Shown: positions 1 through 9,989, counted from the stretch's first letter. The stretch: DNA of 64,000 bases from JARRKC01 sp037388505 (GCA_037388505.1 JARRKC010000003.1:1-64000); one strand, 5' to 3'. Program-made: numbers and translations. The notes: a model not told the origin generated them from the letters alone.

Positions 1-310
1 TGTTCTGAGCGGTGAAGTCTCCCGGCCCTTCCGGTCCGGTTGCACTCTCCACGAAGCCCGCATCCTGCAAAACGATCGAAGCCGAAGGGACCGCCGACCA
101 CTGGTCCGCCGAATAGAGGAGAGCAGCACGGGCGGCTTCGGGCCCGATCGGACCCAGTCCTCCCGAGTCGGGATAGATCTTCACGACGGGCGGGTTCCCA
201 CCCCAACGCAGCGGAATCCCGTCGGAGTTCACGATCATCGGACCTCCGCTCCAGCCCCAGGAACACACCAGAGTCCAGACCAGCACAAAGACCCAGTTTC
301 GCTTGATCAT
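1..310 (-). CDS. Secreted protein, N-terminal part only (runs off the left edge)
   Basis: The ATG lies at 308-310 and the frame stays open to base 1, giving 103 residues of a longer protein. The N-terminus is Met-Ile-Lys-Arg followed by a hydrophobic stretch (WVFVLVWTLVCSW), so it is probably exported. The mature part starts with a pattern (PLRWGGNPPVVKIYPDSGG, then a segment with QWSAVPSASIVL) that resembles the start of secreted matrixin-like metalloprotease-related proteins. The zinc motif, if there is one, would lie outside the window, so no function is assigned. Its start overlaps the stop of the upstream gene by ATGA, suggesting translational coupling and a shared role. Confidence 0.6.
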   Translation of the reverse strand, partial: MIKRNWVFVLVWTLVCSWGWSGGPMIVNSDGIPLRWGGNPPVVKIYPDSGGLGPIGPEAARAALLYSADQWSAVPSASIVLQDAGFVESATGPEGPGDFTAQN

Positions 311-987
311 TGTCTGGACCCTCCCTCCGAGAGTGCTTCCCCGAGCTGCCGGCGATCCAGCTGATCTCCTCCCAGCATCCGTCTGAGGGCGCCGGAAAAC
401 CGGGCGTAGGGTACGGAGCCTCGTATCAGCTCACTGGGTGGAGAGACCAGCCCGGTCTGCGGAGACTGCCGCCTGAGTTCGATCCTCTCCCGGAGCGTTC
501 GGCTCGTATCGATCAGGAGATTCCGATTCCCGACACCGTTGACGACTCTCCGCTCCGCGCCTTGTCCGATCACCCGAAAGGCGCCCTGCGCCAAACCGAC
601 CGGGCTCGAGAATCCCAGACGGCTCACCGGACCCAGGAACAACATGTAGGTCGACCCGGGTCGGTAGTGCGGCATCCCGGCAATCCGAGTCACGCCCCGG
701 CCACCGCTCCGCCGGTTCGATTCAGGGGAGAATCCGAACTGCTTGACCGTGAACAGCCGGCCTGCGGCGTCACCCTTCAGACGCTCGATCAGGCGAAATG
801 TGTACTCGGTATACGGTAATCCTCGCTGATCGAATCCTTCCTGGAATTCGAGGCACTCCCCGACCAGAATGCGAGATGACTTTGCGAGGGTCTCCCGAAG
901 CGACAAGAGCTTCAGAGTTGTGCCGAAGAGACTCGGCGAGAGACAGGACATCACGGCGAGCAGGCCCACCAACCACGGAATTCGCAT
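307..987 (-). CDS. Conserved hypothetical secreted protein, 226 aa
   Basis: I chose the ATG at 985-987 because it begins a clear signal peptide (MRIPWLVGLLAVMSCLSPSLFG) and has an AAGGTGG ribosome site just upstream; the longer open frame adds 39 residues with no signal character. The mature protein begins TTLKLLSLRETLAKSSRILVGECLEF, which resembles a family of exported proteins of unknown function often found beside matrixin-like proteins in Acidobacteriota. I see no catalytic motif. The stop overlaps the next start by four bases (ATGA), so the two genes at the left edge form one unit. A promoter-like sequence and a perfect palindrome lie upstream. Confidence 0.6.
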   Translation of the reverse strand: MRIPWLVGLLAVMSCLSPSLFGTTLKLLSLRETLAKSSRILVGECLEFQEGFDQRGLPYTEYTFRLIERLKGDAAGRLFTVKQFGFSPESNRRSGGRGVTRIAGMPHYRPGSTYMLFLGPVSRLGFSSPVGLAQGAFRVIGQGAERRVVNGVGNRNLLIDTSRTLRERIELRRQSPQTGLVSPPSELIRGSVPYARFSGALRRMLGGDQLDRRQLGEALSEGGSRQ

Positions 988-1042
988 GAACACCACCTTC
1001 CGCGCGCGACTTACAGCTTGAGCATCCCCGTCCGTGGAAACA

Positions 1043-1063
1043 TTCAATCGGTTTCCGATTGAA
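1043..1063. promoter_or_regulatory. Perfect 21-bp palindrome in the 5' leader (candidate operator)
   Basis: TTCAATCGG, three bases, then CCGATTGAA. It lies between the promoter-like sequence at 1075-1104 and the start codon at 987, at about +5 to +25 of the predicted transcript. It could be a repressor site or an RNA hairpin. The regulator is unknown. Confidence 0.4.
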
Positions 1064-1074
1064 CATCCGGTGTA

Positions 1075-1104
1075 ATCATAGGGCCAACCTCTGTCTGAAC
1101 TCAA
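1075..1104 (-). promoter_or_regulatory. Candidate sigma-70 promoter for the secreted-protein pair
   Basis: On the minus strand TTGAGT (1104-1099) and TATGAT (1080-1075) are separated by 18 bp. The match is good but unproven. The expected transcript start falls just before the palindrome at 1043-1063. Confidence 0.4.
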
Positions 1105-1127
1105 TCAGAAAAAGGGGGGGTAGCAGT

Positions 1128-1162
1128 TGATGGGACGGCTTGGGAGTTAGGGGACAGCCTGG
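1128..1162. repeat. Fragment of the dispersed GGGACGGCCTGGGAC repeat
   Basis: The stretch holds ATGGGACGGCTTGGGA and, shortly after, a second CAGCCTGGGACC half. It looks like a decayed piece of the inverted-repeat element found complete near 15767, 38392 and 43849. It sits just downstream of carB, between genes. Confidence 0.4.
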
Positions 1163-1173
1163 GACCCGCCCCG

Positions 1174-4100
1174 TTACTCCAGCCCGTGGTATTCCTGGAG
1201 GCTCCTGACCGTGAGTTCTTCACGCTGGAGGGCGCGAATGGCACTGACGGCGGCGCGGGCTGCGCTGAGGGTCGTAATGCAGGGGGTGGCATACTGCGTG
1301 GCGGCTCTGCGAATGGCCCTTTCGTCGAAGAAGGACTCCCGACCGAGGGGCGTATTGATCAGCAACTGAATCCGTCGGCTCTTGATCAGGTCGACGACGT
1401 TGGGACGACCTTCATTCACCTTGTAGACCGTATCGACCGAAAGGCCCCCGTGCTTGAGCGCATCCGCCGTTCCCCGGGTGGCCACGACCCGGAAACCGAG
1501 GGCATCGAAATCACGGGCAATCGAAATCGTATTGGGCTTGTCCCGTTCATTGACACTGATGAACACGACTCCTCGCTTGGGCAGGGCGACCCCGGCCGAA
1601 ATCATGGCTTTGGCATAGGCATAGCCGAAATCCGGAGCCACACCCATGACTTCACCGGTAGATTTCATTTCCGGCCCCGTGATCGTATCGACGCCCGGGA
1701 ACTTCGCAAAGGGAAAGACCGGGCTCTTCACGAAACAGGACCCGACCTGAAGATCTCGGTCCAGACCCAGTTCCTTCAGTGTGCGACCGATCATCAGGCG
1801 GGCCGCCATCTTGGCCAACGGCACGCCGGTCGCTTTACTCACGAACGGAACGGTCCGGCTTGCCCGCGGATTGACCTCCAAGACGTAGACGACACCTTCG
1901 AATTTGGCGAACTGGACATTCATCAGCCCGATGACGCCCAGCGCCCGGCCCAGTCTCCGGGTGTAGTCCTGCATCGTCGTCAGCGTGGCTTCGTCCGATG
2001 CCATGGGGGGCAGCACCGACGTACTGTCGCCGGAATGGATGCCGGCCTCCTCGACATGCTGCATGATGCCGCCGATCACCACATCCTCACCGTCGCAGAG
2101 CGCATCGACGTCGTACTCGAAGGCGTCTTCCAGGAACTTGTCGATGAGGATCGGATGTTCGGGGGAGATTTCGACCGCCGAGGCCACGTACTTCTCGAGC
2201 GCCACGTCGTCGTAAATTATGGCCATCGCCCGACCACCGAGCACATAGGACGGCCTCACCAGAACCGGATATCCGATCTCGCGCGCAACCGCGAGGGCCT
2301 CCGCGAAGGACATCGCGGTACCATGATCCGGCTGCGGAATGCCCAACTCGTCCATGAGCTTTCCAAAGCGCTTGCGATCCTCCGCCAGATCGATGGAATC
2401 AGGCGATGTGCCGATGATCGGAACACCGGAGCGATGCAGTTTGTCCGCCAGCTTGAGCGGCGTCTGACCACCGAACTGGACGATCACTCCGAAGGGTCGT
2501 TCACGCTCGACCACCGCCATGACGTCCTCGAGAGTCAGCGGTTCGAAGTAAAGCCGATCAGACGTGTCGTAATCGGTCGAGACGGTTTCCGGATTGCAGT
2601 TCAACATGATCGTCTCGAACCCTTCTTCGCGCAGGGCGAAGGAGGCGTGACAGCAGCAGTAGTCGAACTCGATGCCTTGTCCGATCCGGTTCGGACCGCT
2701 TCCGAGGATGATCACCTTGCGACGATCGCTCGGAGCGGCCTCATCCTCCTGCTCGTAGCTCGAGTACAGGTAGGGTGTATAGGACTCGAACTCCGCAGCA
2801 CAAGTGTCGACGCACTTGAAAACAGGAAGGACGCCGAGTTCCTTACGTCGCTTCCAGATATCGACTTCGCTGACGGCCCCGTCGGAGCCGATCAGTTTTG
2901 CCAGGCGCTGGTCGGAAACACCCTCGCGCTTGACGCTGCGCAGTTCGGCGGCGCCGAATGTCCCGAGTTCCCTGCCCTTCAGCGACGACTCGAGATCGAC
3001 CACCCGGCGGAACTGATCCAGGAACCATCGGTCGATCTTGGTCAACTCATGGACTCTGTCGACATCGTGCCCTGCTTCGAAGGCTCGCTGAATATAGGCC
3101 AGACGCTGGGGCCCGGGTTGAACCAGATTCTCGCGGAGCTGCTCCGGGAAGATGCGTTCCTCCGCCAGGCTCTTGCCCGTTTCCAGCGACCGTACTCCTT
3201 TTCCGAGTGCTTCACGGAAAGTTCGGCCGATGGCCATGACTTCTCCGACCGACTTCATCTGTGTCCCGAGTACCGGCAGCGCCTCCGGAAACTTCTCGAA
3301 GTTCCATTTGGGAATCTTGACGACCACGTAGTCGAGCGTCGGTTCGAAGCAGGCCGGCGTCTTCAGGGTAATGTCGTTCGGCAGTTCATCCAGCGTATAA
3401 CCCACCGCCAGTTTGGCCGCGATCTTGGCGATCGGAAAACCGGTGGCTTTGGAGGCCAGCGCGGAACTCCTGCTGACACGAGGATTCATCTCGATCACGA
3501 CCATCCGACCTGTCGCCGGGTCGGTCGCAAATTGGATATTGGAACCTCCCGTCTCCACGCCGACTTTGCGAATGATCTTGATGGCCGCATCTCGCAGCAC
3601 CTGGTATTCGCGGTCGGTCAAAGTCTGAGCCGGAGCAACGGTGATCGAGTCGCCCGTATGCACTCCCATCGGATCGAAGTTCTCGATCGAACAGATGATG
3701 ACGACGTTGTCGCGGAGATCCCGCATGACCTCGAGTTCGAACTCTTTCCAACCGATGACCGATTCCTCGATCAGAATCTCGTGGATGGGCGAAAGCTGGA
3801 GTCCACGGCCGACGATCTCGATGAATTCCTCCGAGTTGAAAGCGATTCCGCCTCCGGTTCCACCGAGCGTGAAGGACGGCCGGATGACCGCCGGCAGTCC
3901 GATCCTCTCCACCAGCGCTTGCGCCTCTTTGAGACTGTTCGCGAACCCCGACGAAGGCACCTCCAACCCGATTTCTTCCATGGCTGCCCGGAACAGCCGA
4001 CGATCCTCGGCAACCTTGATCGCGCCGAGCTTGGCTCCGATCATCTCGACGCCCAGCTCCTCGAGAACGCCGCGTTCACAGAGCTCCACGGAGACATTCA

Positions 4101-4386
4101 GACCGGTCTGTCCGCCCACCGTCGGCAGCAGACCGTCGGGGCGCTCCCTCCGGATGATCTCGGTGACACAGTCCGCCGTCAGAGGTTCCACGTAGGTCCT
4201 GGTGGCAAACTCCGGATCGGTCATGATCGTGGCTGGGTTGGAGTTGACCAGGACGACTTCGAACCCGTCGCTGAGCAGCGCCTTGCAGGCCTGGGTGCCG
4301 GAGTAGTCGAACTCGCAGGCCTGACCGATGATGATGGGCCCGGAGCCGATAATCAGAATCTTCCTCAGATCGTTGCGTCGCGGCAT
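1174..4386 (-). CDS. carB: Carbamoyl-phosphate synthase large subunit
   Basis: The product has 1070 residues, the usual length for CarB. It makes carbamoyl phosphate from bicarbonate, ATP and ammonia delivered by CarA, feeding pyrimidine and arginine synthesis. The two ATP-grasp halves are visible, the first opening with GSGPIIIGQACEFDYSG and the second with GSGPNRIGQGIEFDY near residue 560. The C-terminal MGS-like allosteric domain starts around KRGVVFISVNERDKPN near residue 935. It is the last gene of the minus-strand block and follows the carA remnant after 70 bases. The gene itself looks intact, although its CarA partner is truncated here. Confidence 0.97.
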   Translation of the reverse strand: MPRRNDLRKILIIGSGPIIIGQACEFDYSGTQACKALLSDGFEVVLVNSNPATIMTDPEFATRTYVEPLTADCVTEIIRRERPDGLLPTVGGQTGLNVSVELCERGVLEELGVEMIGAKLGAIKVAEDRRLFRAAMEEIGLEVPSSGFANSLKEAQALVERIGLPAVIRPSFTLGGTGGGIAFNSEEFIEIVGRGLQLSPIHEILIEESVIGWKEFELEVMRDLRDNVVIICSIENFDPMGVHTGDSITVAPAQTLTDREYQVLRDAAIKIIRKVGVETGGSNIQFATDPATGRMVVIEMNPRVSRSSALASKATGFPIAKIAAKLAVGYTLDELPNDITLKTPACFEPTLDYVVVKIPKWNFEKFPEALPVLGTQMKSVGEVMAIGRTFREALGKGVRSLETGKSLAEERIFPEQLRENLVQPGPQRLAYIQRAFEAGHDVDRVHELTKIDRWFLDQFRRVVDLESSLKGRELGTFGAAELRSVKREGVSDQRLAKLIGSDGAVSEVDIWKRRKELGVLPVFKCVDTCAAEFESYTPYLYSSYEQEDEAAPSDRRKVIILGSGPNRIGQGIEFDYCCCHASFALREEGFETIMLNCNPETVSTDYDTSDRLYFEPLTLEDVMAVVERERPFGVIVQFGGQTPLKLADKLHRSGVPIIGTSPDSIDLAEDRKRFGKLMDELGIPQPDHGTAMSFAEALAVAREIGYPVLVRPSYVLGGRAMAIIYDDVALEKYVASAVEISPEHPILIDKFLEDAFEYDVDALCDGEDVVIGGIMQHVEEAGIHSGDSTSVLPPMASDEATLTTMQDYTRRLGRALGVIGLMNVQFAKFEGVVYVLEVNPRASRTVPFVSKATGVPLAKMAARLMIGRTLKELGLDRDLQVGSCFVKSPVFPFAKFPGVDTITGPEMKSTGEVMGVAPDFGYAYAKAMISAGVALPKRGVVFISVNERDKPNTISIARDFDALGFRVVATRGTADALKHGGLSVDTVYKVNEGRPNVVDLIKSRRIQLLINTPLGRESFFDERAIRRAATQYATPCITTLSAARAAVSAIRALQREELTVRSLQEYHGLE

Positions 4387-4456
4387 GGCTGATCGAAACC
4401 GTTTCGTCGATGGCGGGAACAGGCTGGTCTGTCGGCAGACCGCCCCAGTGTCCCGC

Positions 4457-5477
<1,021 letters not shown>

Positions 5478-5479
<2 letters not shown>

Positions 5480-5939
5480 CGAGCACGAAGAAACTGTTTG
5501 CCGGGACGATGACGGGGCCGAACGAACTCGGATCGAAGAACTGCTTGGGGACGTAAGGCTCGTCCAAAGGCTCCCCATTGATGTAGACAATCCCGTCACG
5601 GATCAACACCTCTTCTCCCGGAAGACCGATCACCCGCTTGATGAATGACTTCGTGGGATCCTTGGGATACCAGAAGACCACGATGTCTTCACGATGGATA
5701 TCTGCAATACGATACACGAATTTGTTGACGAAGATGCGCTCCTGATCGAACAAGCGAGGCTCCATACTGGTGCCTTCGACCTTGACCGGTTGGATCACGA
5801 AAACCACGATCAGGACGGCGGTGAGAGCCGCAAAGATGATGTCCCGGACCCAGTTCTTGAGCTCCCCCAACAGTGGACTCGAGCTCGATTCCCCGGCTCG
5901 GACGGGATCCTCCGGCTTGACTTGATCTTCCTCAGGCAT
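5478..5939 (-). pseudogene. lepB: lepB, signal peptidase I, lacking its 3' end
   Basis: The start is the ATG at 5937-5939. A membrane segment (IIFAALTAVLIVVFVIQPV) is followed by the S26 catalytic serine motif VEGTSMEPRL and the lysine region SFIKRVIGLPGEEV, so the catalytic dyad is present. The protein is normal as far as VPANSFFVLG, about residue 154. The expected next motif (GDNR-x-x-S-x-DSR) and the remaining roughly 70-100 residues are absent. The frame instead runs out of phase into carA and stops far downstream at 5049. LepB is normally essential, so either another copy exists or this join is an assembly error. Confidence 0.85.
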
Positions 5940-5982
5940 TGACCAGGGCGCCTCAGCAGACTGACACAAACTTCCTCAGGGA

Positions 5983-5988
5983 ATTATA
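5983..5988 (-). promoter_or_regulatory. Isolated -10-like TATAAT upstream of lepB
   Basis: TATAAT reads on the minus strand 44 bases before the lepB ATG. I could not find a convincing -35 at 16-18 bp, so this is only a weak candidate for internal transcription of lepB and the car genes. Confidence 0.3.
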
Positions 5989-6027
5989 GCAGAGCCCCTG
6001 TGTCTGGCCGGCCGAAGGGTTCCCGGT

Positions 6028-6585
6028 TCACCCGTTCAGAATCTCTTCTTCCTTGGCCTTCGCCAGGGCGTCGACCTGACCAACATATTCGTCCGTTGCC
6101 TTCTGGACATCATCCAACGCTCGATGCTCGGCGTCTTCCGATATTTCCTTGTCTTTGGCCAGTCGCTTCAGCTGGTCGTTGGCGTCGCGACGAATCTGTC
6201 GAACCGCGGTGCGATGTTCCTCCGCCACTTTGCCGACCTGCTTGGCGAGGCTCTTTCTCCTCTCCTCGGTCAACGGCGGGATGGGTACGCGGATCAACTT
6301 CCCGTCATTGTTCGGATTCAATCCGAGATCCGAGGCCATGATGGCCCGCTCGATCTGACCGAGCTGCGAGATGTCCCAGGGCTGAATCGTAATCAGGTTG
6401 GGTTCCGGCGCGTGCAGGGTGGCCACCTGATTGACCGGCGTCGGCGTTCCGTAGTAGTCCACCGTGACGTTATCCAAAAGGTGAACCGAAGCACGACCGG
6501 TACGAATGGACGCCAGTTGTTGCGTGAGGTCGTCGACGGTCTTCTCCATCCGCTTCTTCGCATCCGATATCACGTCTCTGGTCAT
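6028..6585 (-). CDS. frr: Ribosome recycling factor
   Basis: The product has 185 residues, standard for RRF. With EF-G it splits post-termination ribosomes. Typical family sequence is seen throughout, starting MTRDVISDAKKRMEKTV, with LASIRTGRAS in the N-terminal helix and a C-terminal helix with RRDANDQLKRLAKDKEIS. A GGAGAGG ribosome site precedes the ATG. It follows pyrH after 10 bases, the widely conserved rpsB-tsf-pyrH-frr order. Confidence 0.97.
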   Translation of the reverse strand: MTRDVISDAKKRMEKTVDDLTQQLASIRTGRASVHLLDNVTVDYYGTPTPVNQVATLHAPEPNLITIQPWDISQLGQIERAIMASDLGLNPNNDGKLIRVPIPPLTEERRKSLAKQVGKVAEEHRTAVRQIRRDANDQLKRLAKDKEISEDAEHRALDDVQKATDEYVGQVDALAKAKEEEILNG

Positions 6586-6595
6586 ATCCTCTCCG

Positions 6596-7366
6596 CTACT
6601 TCTGGATCAGCGATCCGATCTTCTTTCCCAGTACCGCTCTTCGTATGCTTCCTTTTTCGAACAGATTCAAGACGATGATGGGCAGGTTGTTGTCCATGCA
6701 CAACGAGATGGCCGTCGCGTCCATCACCTTGAGGCCACGCTCGAGAACCTCGAGATAGCTCAACTGCTCGAAGCGGCGCGCATCCTTGTTCCTCGAAGGA
6801 TCGGAATCATAGACTCCGTCGACCTTGGTCGCTTTGACGATCACCTGCGCACGGATTTCCATGGCGCGTAGTGCGGCCGCCGTATCGGTGGTGAAGTAGG
6901 GATTGCCGGTCCCCGAGGCGAAGATGACGACTCGCTTCTTCTCGAGATGCCGGATGGCCCGTCGGCGGATGAAGGGCTCGGCGACTTCCGCCATATGGAT
7001 CGCGCTCAGAACGCGCGTAAAGATGCCGAACTGCTCCAGGGTGTTCTGGAGTGCCAGGGCGTTGATCGAAGTCGCCAGCATCCCCATGTAGTCGCCGGTT
7101 ACCCGGTCCCATCCGGCTTCGACGACGTTGGCGCCGCGAATCATGTTGCCGCCGCCGACGACGATCGCAATCTCCACCCCGAGCTGGTGGACTTCTTTGA
7201 TGCGGCCCGCAATATCCCGGACTGCACGAGGGTCGAGGCCAAAGCTCTGAGCGCCCATCAGAGCTTCGCCGCTAAGTTTGATCAGAACTCGATCATAGGC
7301 GGGCTTCTCAACGGCTGCAGGGCCGACGACAGTTCTATCCGGACTGCGAACCACGTCGCCTGCCAT
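6596..7366 (-). CDS. pyrH: UMP kinase
   Basis: The product has 256 residues and belongs to the amino-acid kinase fold. It phosphorylates UMP to UDP with ATP. The lysine loop RVLIKLSGEALMG is near residue 27, the GGGNMIRG loop near residue 80, and the UMP/ATP region SGTGNPYFTTDTAAALRA near residue 150. The N-terminus carries about 20 residues before the core, longer than in many homologues. The ATG at 7366 has AGGA directly upstream. It sits between tsf and frr in the conserved operon, with a short hairpin in the tsf-pyrH gap. Confidence 0.96.
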   Translation of the reverse strand: MAGDVVRSPDRTVVGPAAVEKPAYDRVLIKLSGEALMGAQSFGLDPRAVRDIAGRIKEVHQLGVEIAIVVGGGNMIRGANVVEAGWDRVTGDYMGMLATSINALALQNTLEQFGIFTRVLSAIHMAEVAEPFIRRRAIRHLEKKRVVIFASGTGNPYFTTDTAAALRAMEIRAQVIVKATKVDGVYDSDPSRNKDARRFEQLSYLEVLERGLKVMDATAISLCMDNNLPIIVLNLFEKGSIRRAVLGKKIGSLIQK

Positions 7367-7401
7367 TCCTGTCTTCTACTCCTCCATGTGCCGTCATCAT
7401 C

Positions 7402-7419
7402 CCCGATATACTTCGGGGT
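7402..7419 (-). other. Short hairpin between tsf and pyrH
   Basis: CCCCGA, six bases, TCGGGG; the stem can extend through TCA/TGA with one bulge. There is no T-run, so it is not a classical terminator. It may moderate read-through or protect the mRNA. Confidence 0.3.
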
Positions 7420-7440
7420 GACCGATCCCGCCCAGATCGA

Positions 7441-8043
7441 TCAATCCTGCTCCTCCCCCACCTGAAAGCGCTCAAACCGACGAACCGAGATGTTTTCCTT
7501 GATCGTGGCAATCTTGGACTTGATCAACACCTCCACCGTCATCTCATTATCCTTGATGAACGGCTGCTCGTAGAGGCAGGACTCAGCATAATATTTATTC
7601 AGACGCCCTTCAACAATTTTATCTACAATATTTGCGGGCTTTCCTTCCCCTTCCGCCTGCTTTCGGAGAATCGCTCTTTCCTCCTCGAGCGCCGACTCCG
7701 GCACGTCCTCACGACGTACATAGCGGGGGTTGGCGGCGGCAATCTGCATGGCGAGGTCTTTCACCAGATTCTGGAATTCATCGGTTCTCGCAACGAAGTC
7801 CGTCTCGCAGTTCACCTCGATGAGAACTCCCAGCTTTCCCCCTGCATGGATGTATTGACCGATCAGACCTTCCCGGGTCGCACGGCCCGCCTTCTTGGCG
7901 GCGGCGGCCAGGCCCCTTTCCCTCAAGATGCGGATGGCGGCCTCAGCATCGCCATTAGCTTCGGTAAGCGCATGCTTACACTCCATCATCCCTGCACCCG
8001 TCTTCTCGCGCAGTTCCTTTACTTGCTGTGCCGTAATCGCCAT
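7441..8043 (-). CDS. tsf: Elongation factor Ts, short form
   Basis: The start is the ATG at 8041-8043 (MAITAQQVKELREKTGAGMM), preceded by GGAGGA; a longer open frame adds eight residues without support. The product is 200 residues, shorter than the roughly 280 of E. coli and like the compact form seen in Thermus. The N-terminal UBA-like domain with REKTGAGMMECK is followed by the nucleotide-exchange motif NCETDFVAR near residue 80. It regenerates EF-Tu-GTP. It lies downstream of rpsB in the same operon. Confidence 0.96.
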   Translation of the reverse strand: MAITAQQVKELREKTGAGMMECKHALTEANGDAEAAIRILRERGLAAAAKKAGRATREGLIGQYIHAGGKLGVLIEVNCETDFVARTDEFQNLVKDLAMQIAAANPRYVRREDVPESALEEERAILRKQAEGEGKPANIVDKIVEGRLNKYYAESCLYEQPFIKDNEMTVEVLIKSKIATIKENISVRRFERFQVGEEQD

Positions 8044-8184
8044 GACTTCCTCCGAAAATCCCACCAAATTCTGTCAAATCGGATCGCCGGACGCGTAGCA
8101 TGTCCCGCCGAACCCGGACGAAGACAACGGGACCAGAGCCTGAGCCCCGTCGAGAGGGTGAGCATACCCGTCGCACCGGCCCGG

Positions 8185-9582
8185 CTAAGACTCGGCCGCG
8201 ACTTCCTGCGTATCTTCTCCTGAATTCTCGCCTGCCGACTTGCTTCCCGCCTTGGCCTTTTTGGTCTGAGCGGACTTGCGAGGGCCGCTCTTCTTGGGAG
8301 CAGCCGTCTTCGCCTCGGCCTTTTCGGCATCGTCTGCCGCCTCGAGCTCCGGCTCGGCCTTCGCTCCAGCGGCCGCCTCGTCGGATTTCGCCGCCTTCGC
8401 TTCGCCCGCTTCCGGCTTTTGCGGGCCAACAGACTCCGCCTCTTGCGTCTGCGCGGCCGCTTCCGGACCGGAAGAAGGCGCAGGTTTCTCCGCTGCCTTG
8501 GCTGGAGCGGCATCTTTCATCTTCTCAGTGGGGGGCTGCTCCTGAGCAGCCTTCTCTTTCGCCGGTTCGGCTTCGACCGGAACCGACGGAACAGGCTCGG
8601 CCTCAGCAGGGGCTTCGGGCCGGGCAGCGGCCTTTGCTTCAGCGGGGGTTTCCGCCTCCGCGGGAGGTGCCTCCGCGGCTTGCTCCTTGGACGCTTTCGG
8701 CTCCGCCTGCTTGGCTTTGGGTCCTTTGGCTTCCTTCGCCTTGGCCTGCTTCGCCTCAGCCTCCTTGGCTTCGGCAGCAGCCTTCTCCCGCTCGGCACGC
8801 CGAGCCTCAGCCGCAGCCTTCGCAGCAGCTGCTCTCGCGGCCTCCTCGCGTTCCGCTTCTTCCCGTGCCCGTCGCTCTTCGGCGACCTTGGCGTCCCAGA
8901 TGGCCCGCCCCGCCGTGACCGCATCGGCCACCGTGCTGGTAAACAGCTTGACCGACCTCAAGGCGTCATCATTTCCGGGAATCACGTAGTCGACGAGATC
9001 CGGATCGCAGTTCGTGTCCACGACGGCGATGATCGGGATCCCCAGACGGTTCGCCTCCTTGACCGCGATGACTTCCCGATCCGAGTCGATGACGAAGACG
9101 GCATCGGGCAGACGATCCAGTCCCCGAATTCCGCGCAGGTTCTTTTCGAGCTTCTTCCGTTCCCGCTCGAGCTTCGCAACCTCCTTCTTCGAGGAAAAGC
9201 GGGTGTAGTAACCGTCGGCGCGGAGAGCCTCCAGTTCCTTGTACCTCTTGATGCTGTTTCGGACCGTTGCGAAATTGGTCAGCAGGCCACCCAGCCAGCG
9301 GTTCGTGATGAAGTGCATGCCGCAAGCCTTGGCGTCTTCTTCAACGGCCTCTTGCGCCTGGCGCTTGGTGCCGACGAACAACACCTCCTTGCCCTGCGCA
9401 CCGAGATCCGTGAGAAAGTCCACAGCCTCTTTGAACAGCCTGAGGGTTTTCTGGAGATCGATGATGTGAATGCCGTTCCGCTCGCCGAAGATGTACTCTC
9501 GCATCTTCGGATTCCAGCGGCTTGTCTGGTGCCCGAAGTGGACTCCCGCCTCGAGCAGTTGCTTAATCGAAATGGCGCTCAA
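8185..9582 (-). CDS. rpsB: Ribosomal protein S2 with a long Ala/Lys/Glu-rich C-terminal extension
   Basis: The start is TTG (9582-9580) with GGAGGG six bases upstream, giving MSAISIKQLLEAGVHFGHQ, the classical S2 start. The S2 fold occupies residues 1 to about 230, ending near STVADAVTAGRAIWDAK. It continues with about 230 residues made almost only of Ala, Glu, Lys and Pro, first as charged helix-like repeats (REEAEREEAARAAAAKAA), then as a disordered-looking Pro/Ala/Glu tail. Total length is 465, against 230-260 for most S2 proteins. S2 sits on the 30S body near S1 and the Shine-Dalgarno duplex, so the tail would project from the mRNA exit side. Confidence 0.95.
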   Translation of the reverse strand: MSAISIKQLLEAGVHFGHQTSRWNPKMREYIFGERNGIHIIDLQKTLRLFKEAVDFLTDLGAQGKEVLFVGTKRQAQEAVEEDAKACGMHFITNRWLGGLLTNFATVRNSIKRYKELEALRADGYYTRFSSKKEVAKLERERKKLEKNLRGIRGLDRLPDAVFVIDSDREVIAVKEANRLGIPIIAVVDTNCDPDLVDYVIPGNDDALRSVKLFTSTVADAVTAGRAIWDAKVAEERRAREEAEREEAARAAAAKAAAEARRAEREKAAAEAKEAEAKQAKAKEAKGPKAKQAEPKASKEQAAEAPPAEAETPAEAKAAARPEAPAEAEPVPSVPVEAEPAKEKAAQEQPPTEKMKDAAPAKAAEKPAPSSGPEAAAQTQEAESVGPQKPEAGEAKAAKSDEAAAGAKAEPELEAADDAEKAEAKTAAPKKSGPRKSAQTKKAKAGSKSAGENSGEDTQEVAAES

Positions 9583-9596
9583 TCGGCCCTCCCTCT

Positions 9597-9989
9597 TTAC
9601 CTCTTGGAGAATTGATAACGCTTGCGGGCACCCGGCTGACCGTACTTCTTGCGCTCCTTGATGCGCGGATCCCGGGTCAGGTAGCCGGCTCTCTTGAGCG
9701 ATTGTCGCAATTCCGGGTCGAACTCCAGCAGAGCGCGGGCGATTCCAAGGCGGACCGCTCCCGCCTGGCCCGCGGTCCCGCCGCCCTTGACATTGACGTA
9801 CACGTCGAACTTGTCACGATTCTCGGTCAAGATCAGCGGCTGCATCACAACGACCTGTTCTGATCGGTTCCGGAAGTACTCGTTGTGGTTCAGCTGATTG
9901 ACCACGACCTGCCCCGTGCCCGGCATCAAAAAGACTCTTGCGGTCGACGTCTTTCGCTTGCCCGTACCGTAATACTGTATCTTTTCCAC
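9597..9989 (-). CDS. rpsI: Ribosomal protein S9
   Basis: I place the start at the GTG 9989-9987, giving MEKIQYYGTGKRKTSTARV, because GAGGAG lies eight bases upstream; an in-frame TTG five codons earlier is less likely. The product has 130 residues and ends in the family's basic tail (ERKKYGQPGARKRYQFSKR), which reaches the P-site tRNA in the 30S subunit. It directly follows rplM, the universal rplM-rpsI pair. Confidence 0.97.
   Translation of the reverse strand: MEKIQYYGTGKRKTSTARVFLMPGTGQVVVNQLNHNEYFRNRSEQVVVMQPLILTENRDKFDVYVNVKGGGTAGQAGAVRLGIARALLEFDPELRQSLKRAGYLTRDPRIKERKKYGQPGARKRYQFSKR

Noticed and set aside
1186..4392. Open frame of over 1000 codons antisense to carB
   Set aside because: It mirrors carB codon structure (GC-rich third positions), has no ribosome site or family motif, and carB is unmistakable.
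8419..9615. 398-codon Arg/Leu-rich frame antisense to rpsB
   Set aside because: Composition is the complement of the Ala/Glu/Lys tail of S2. No recognisable start.
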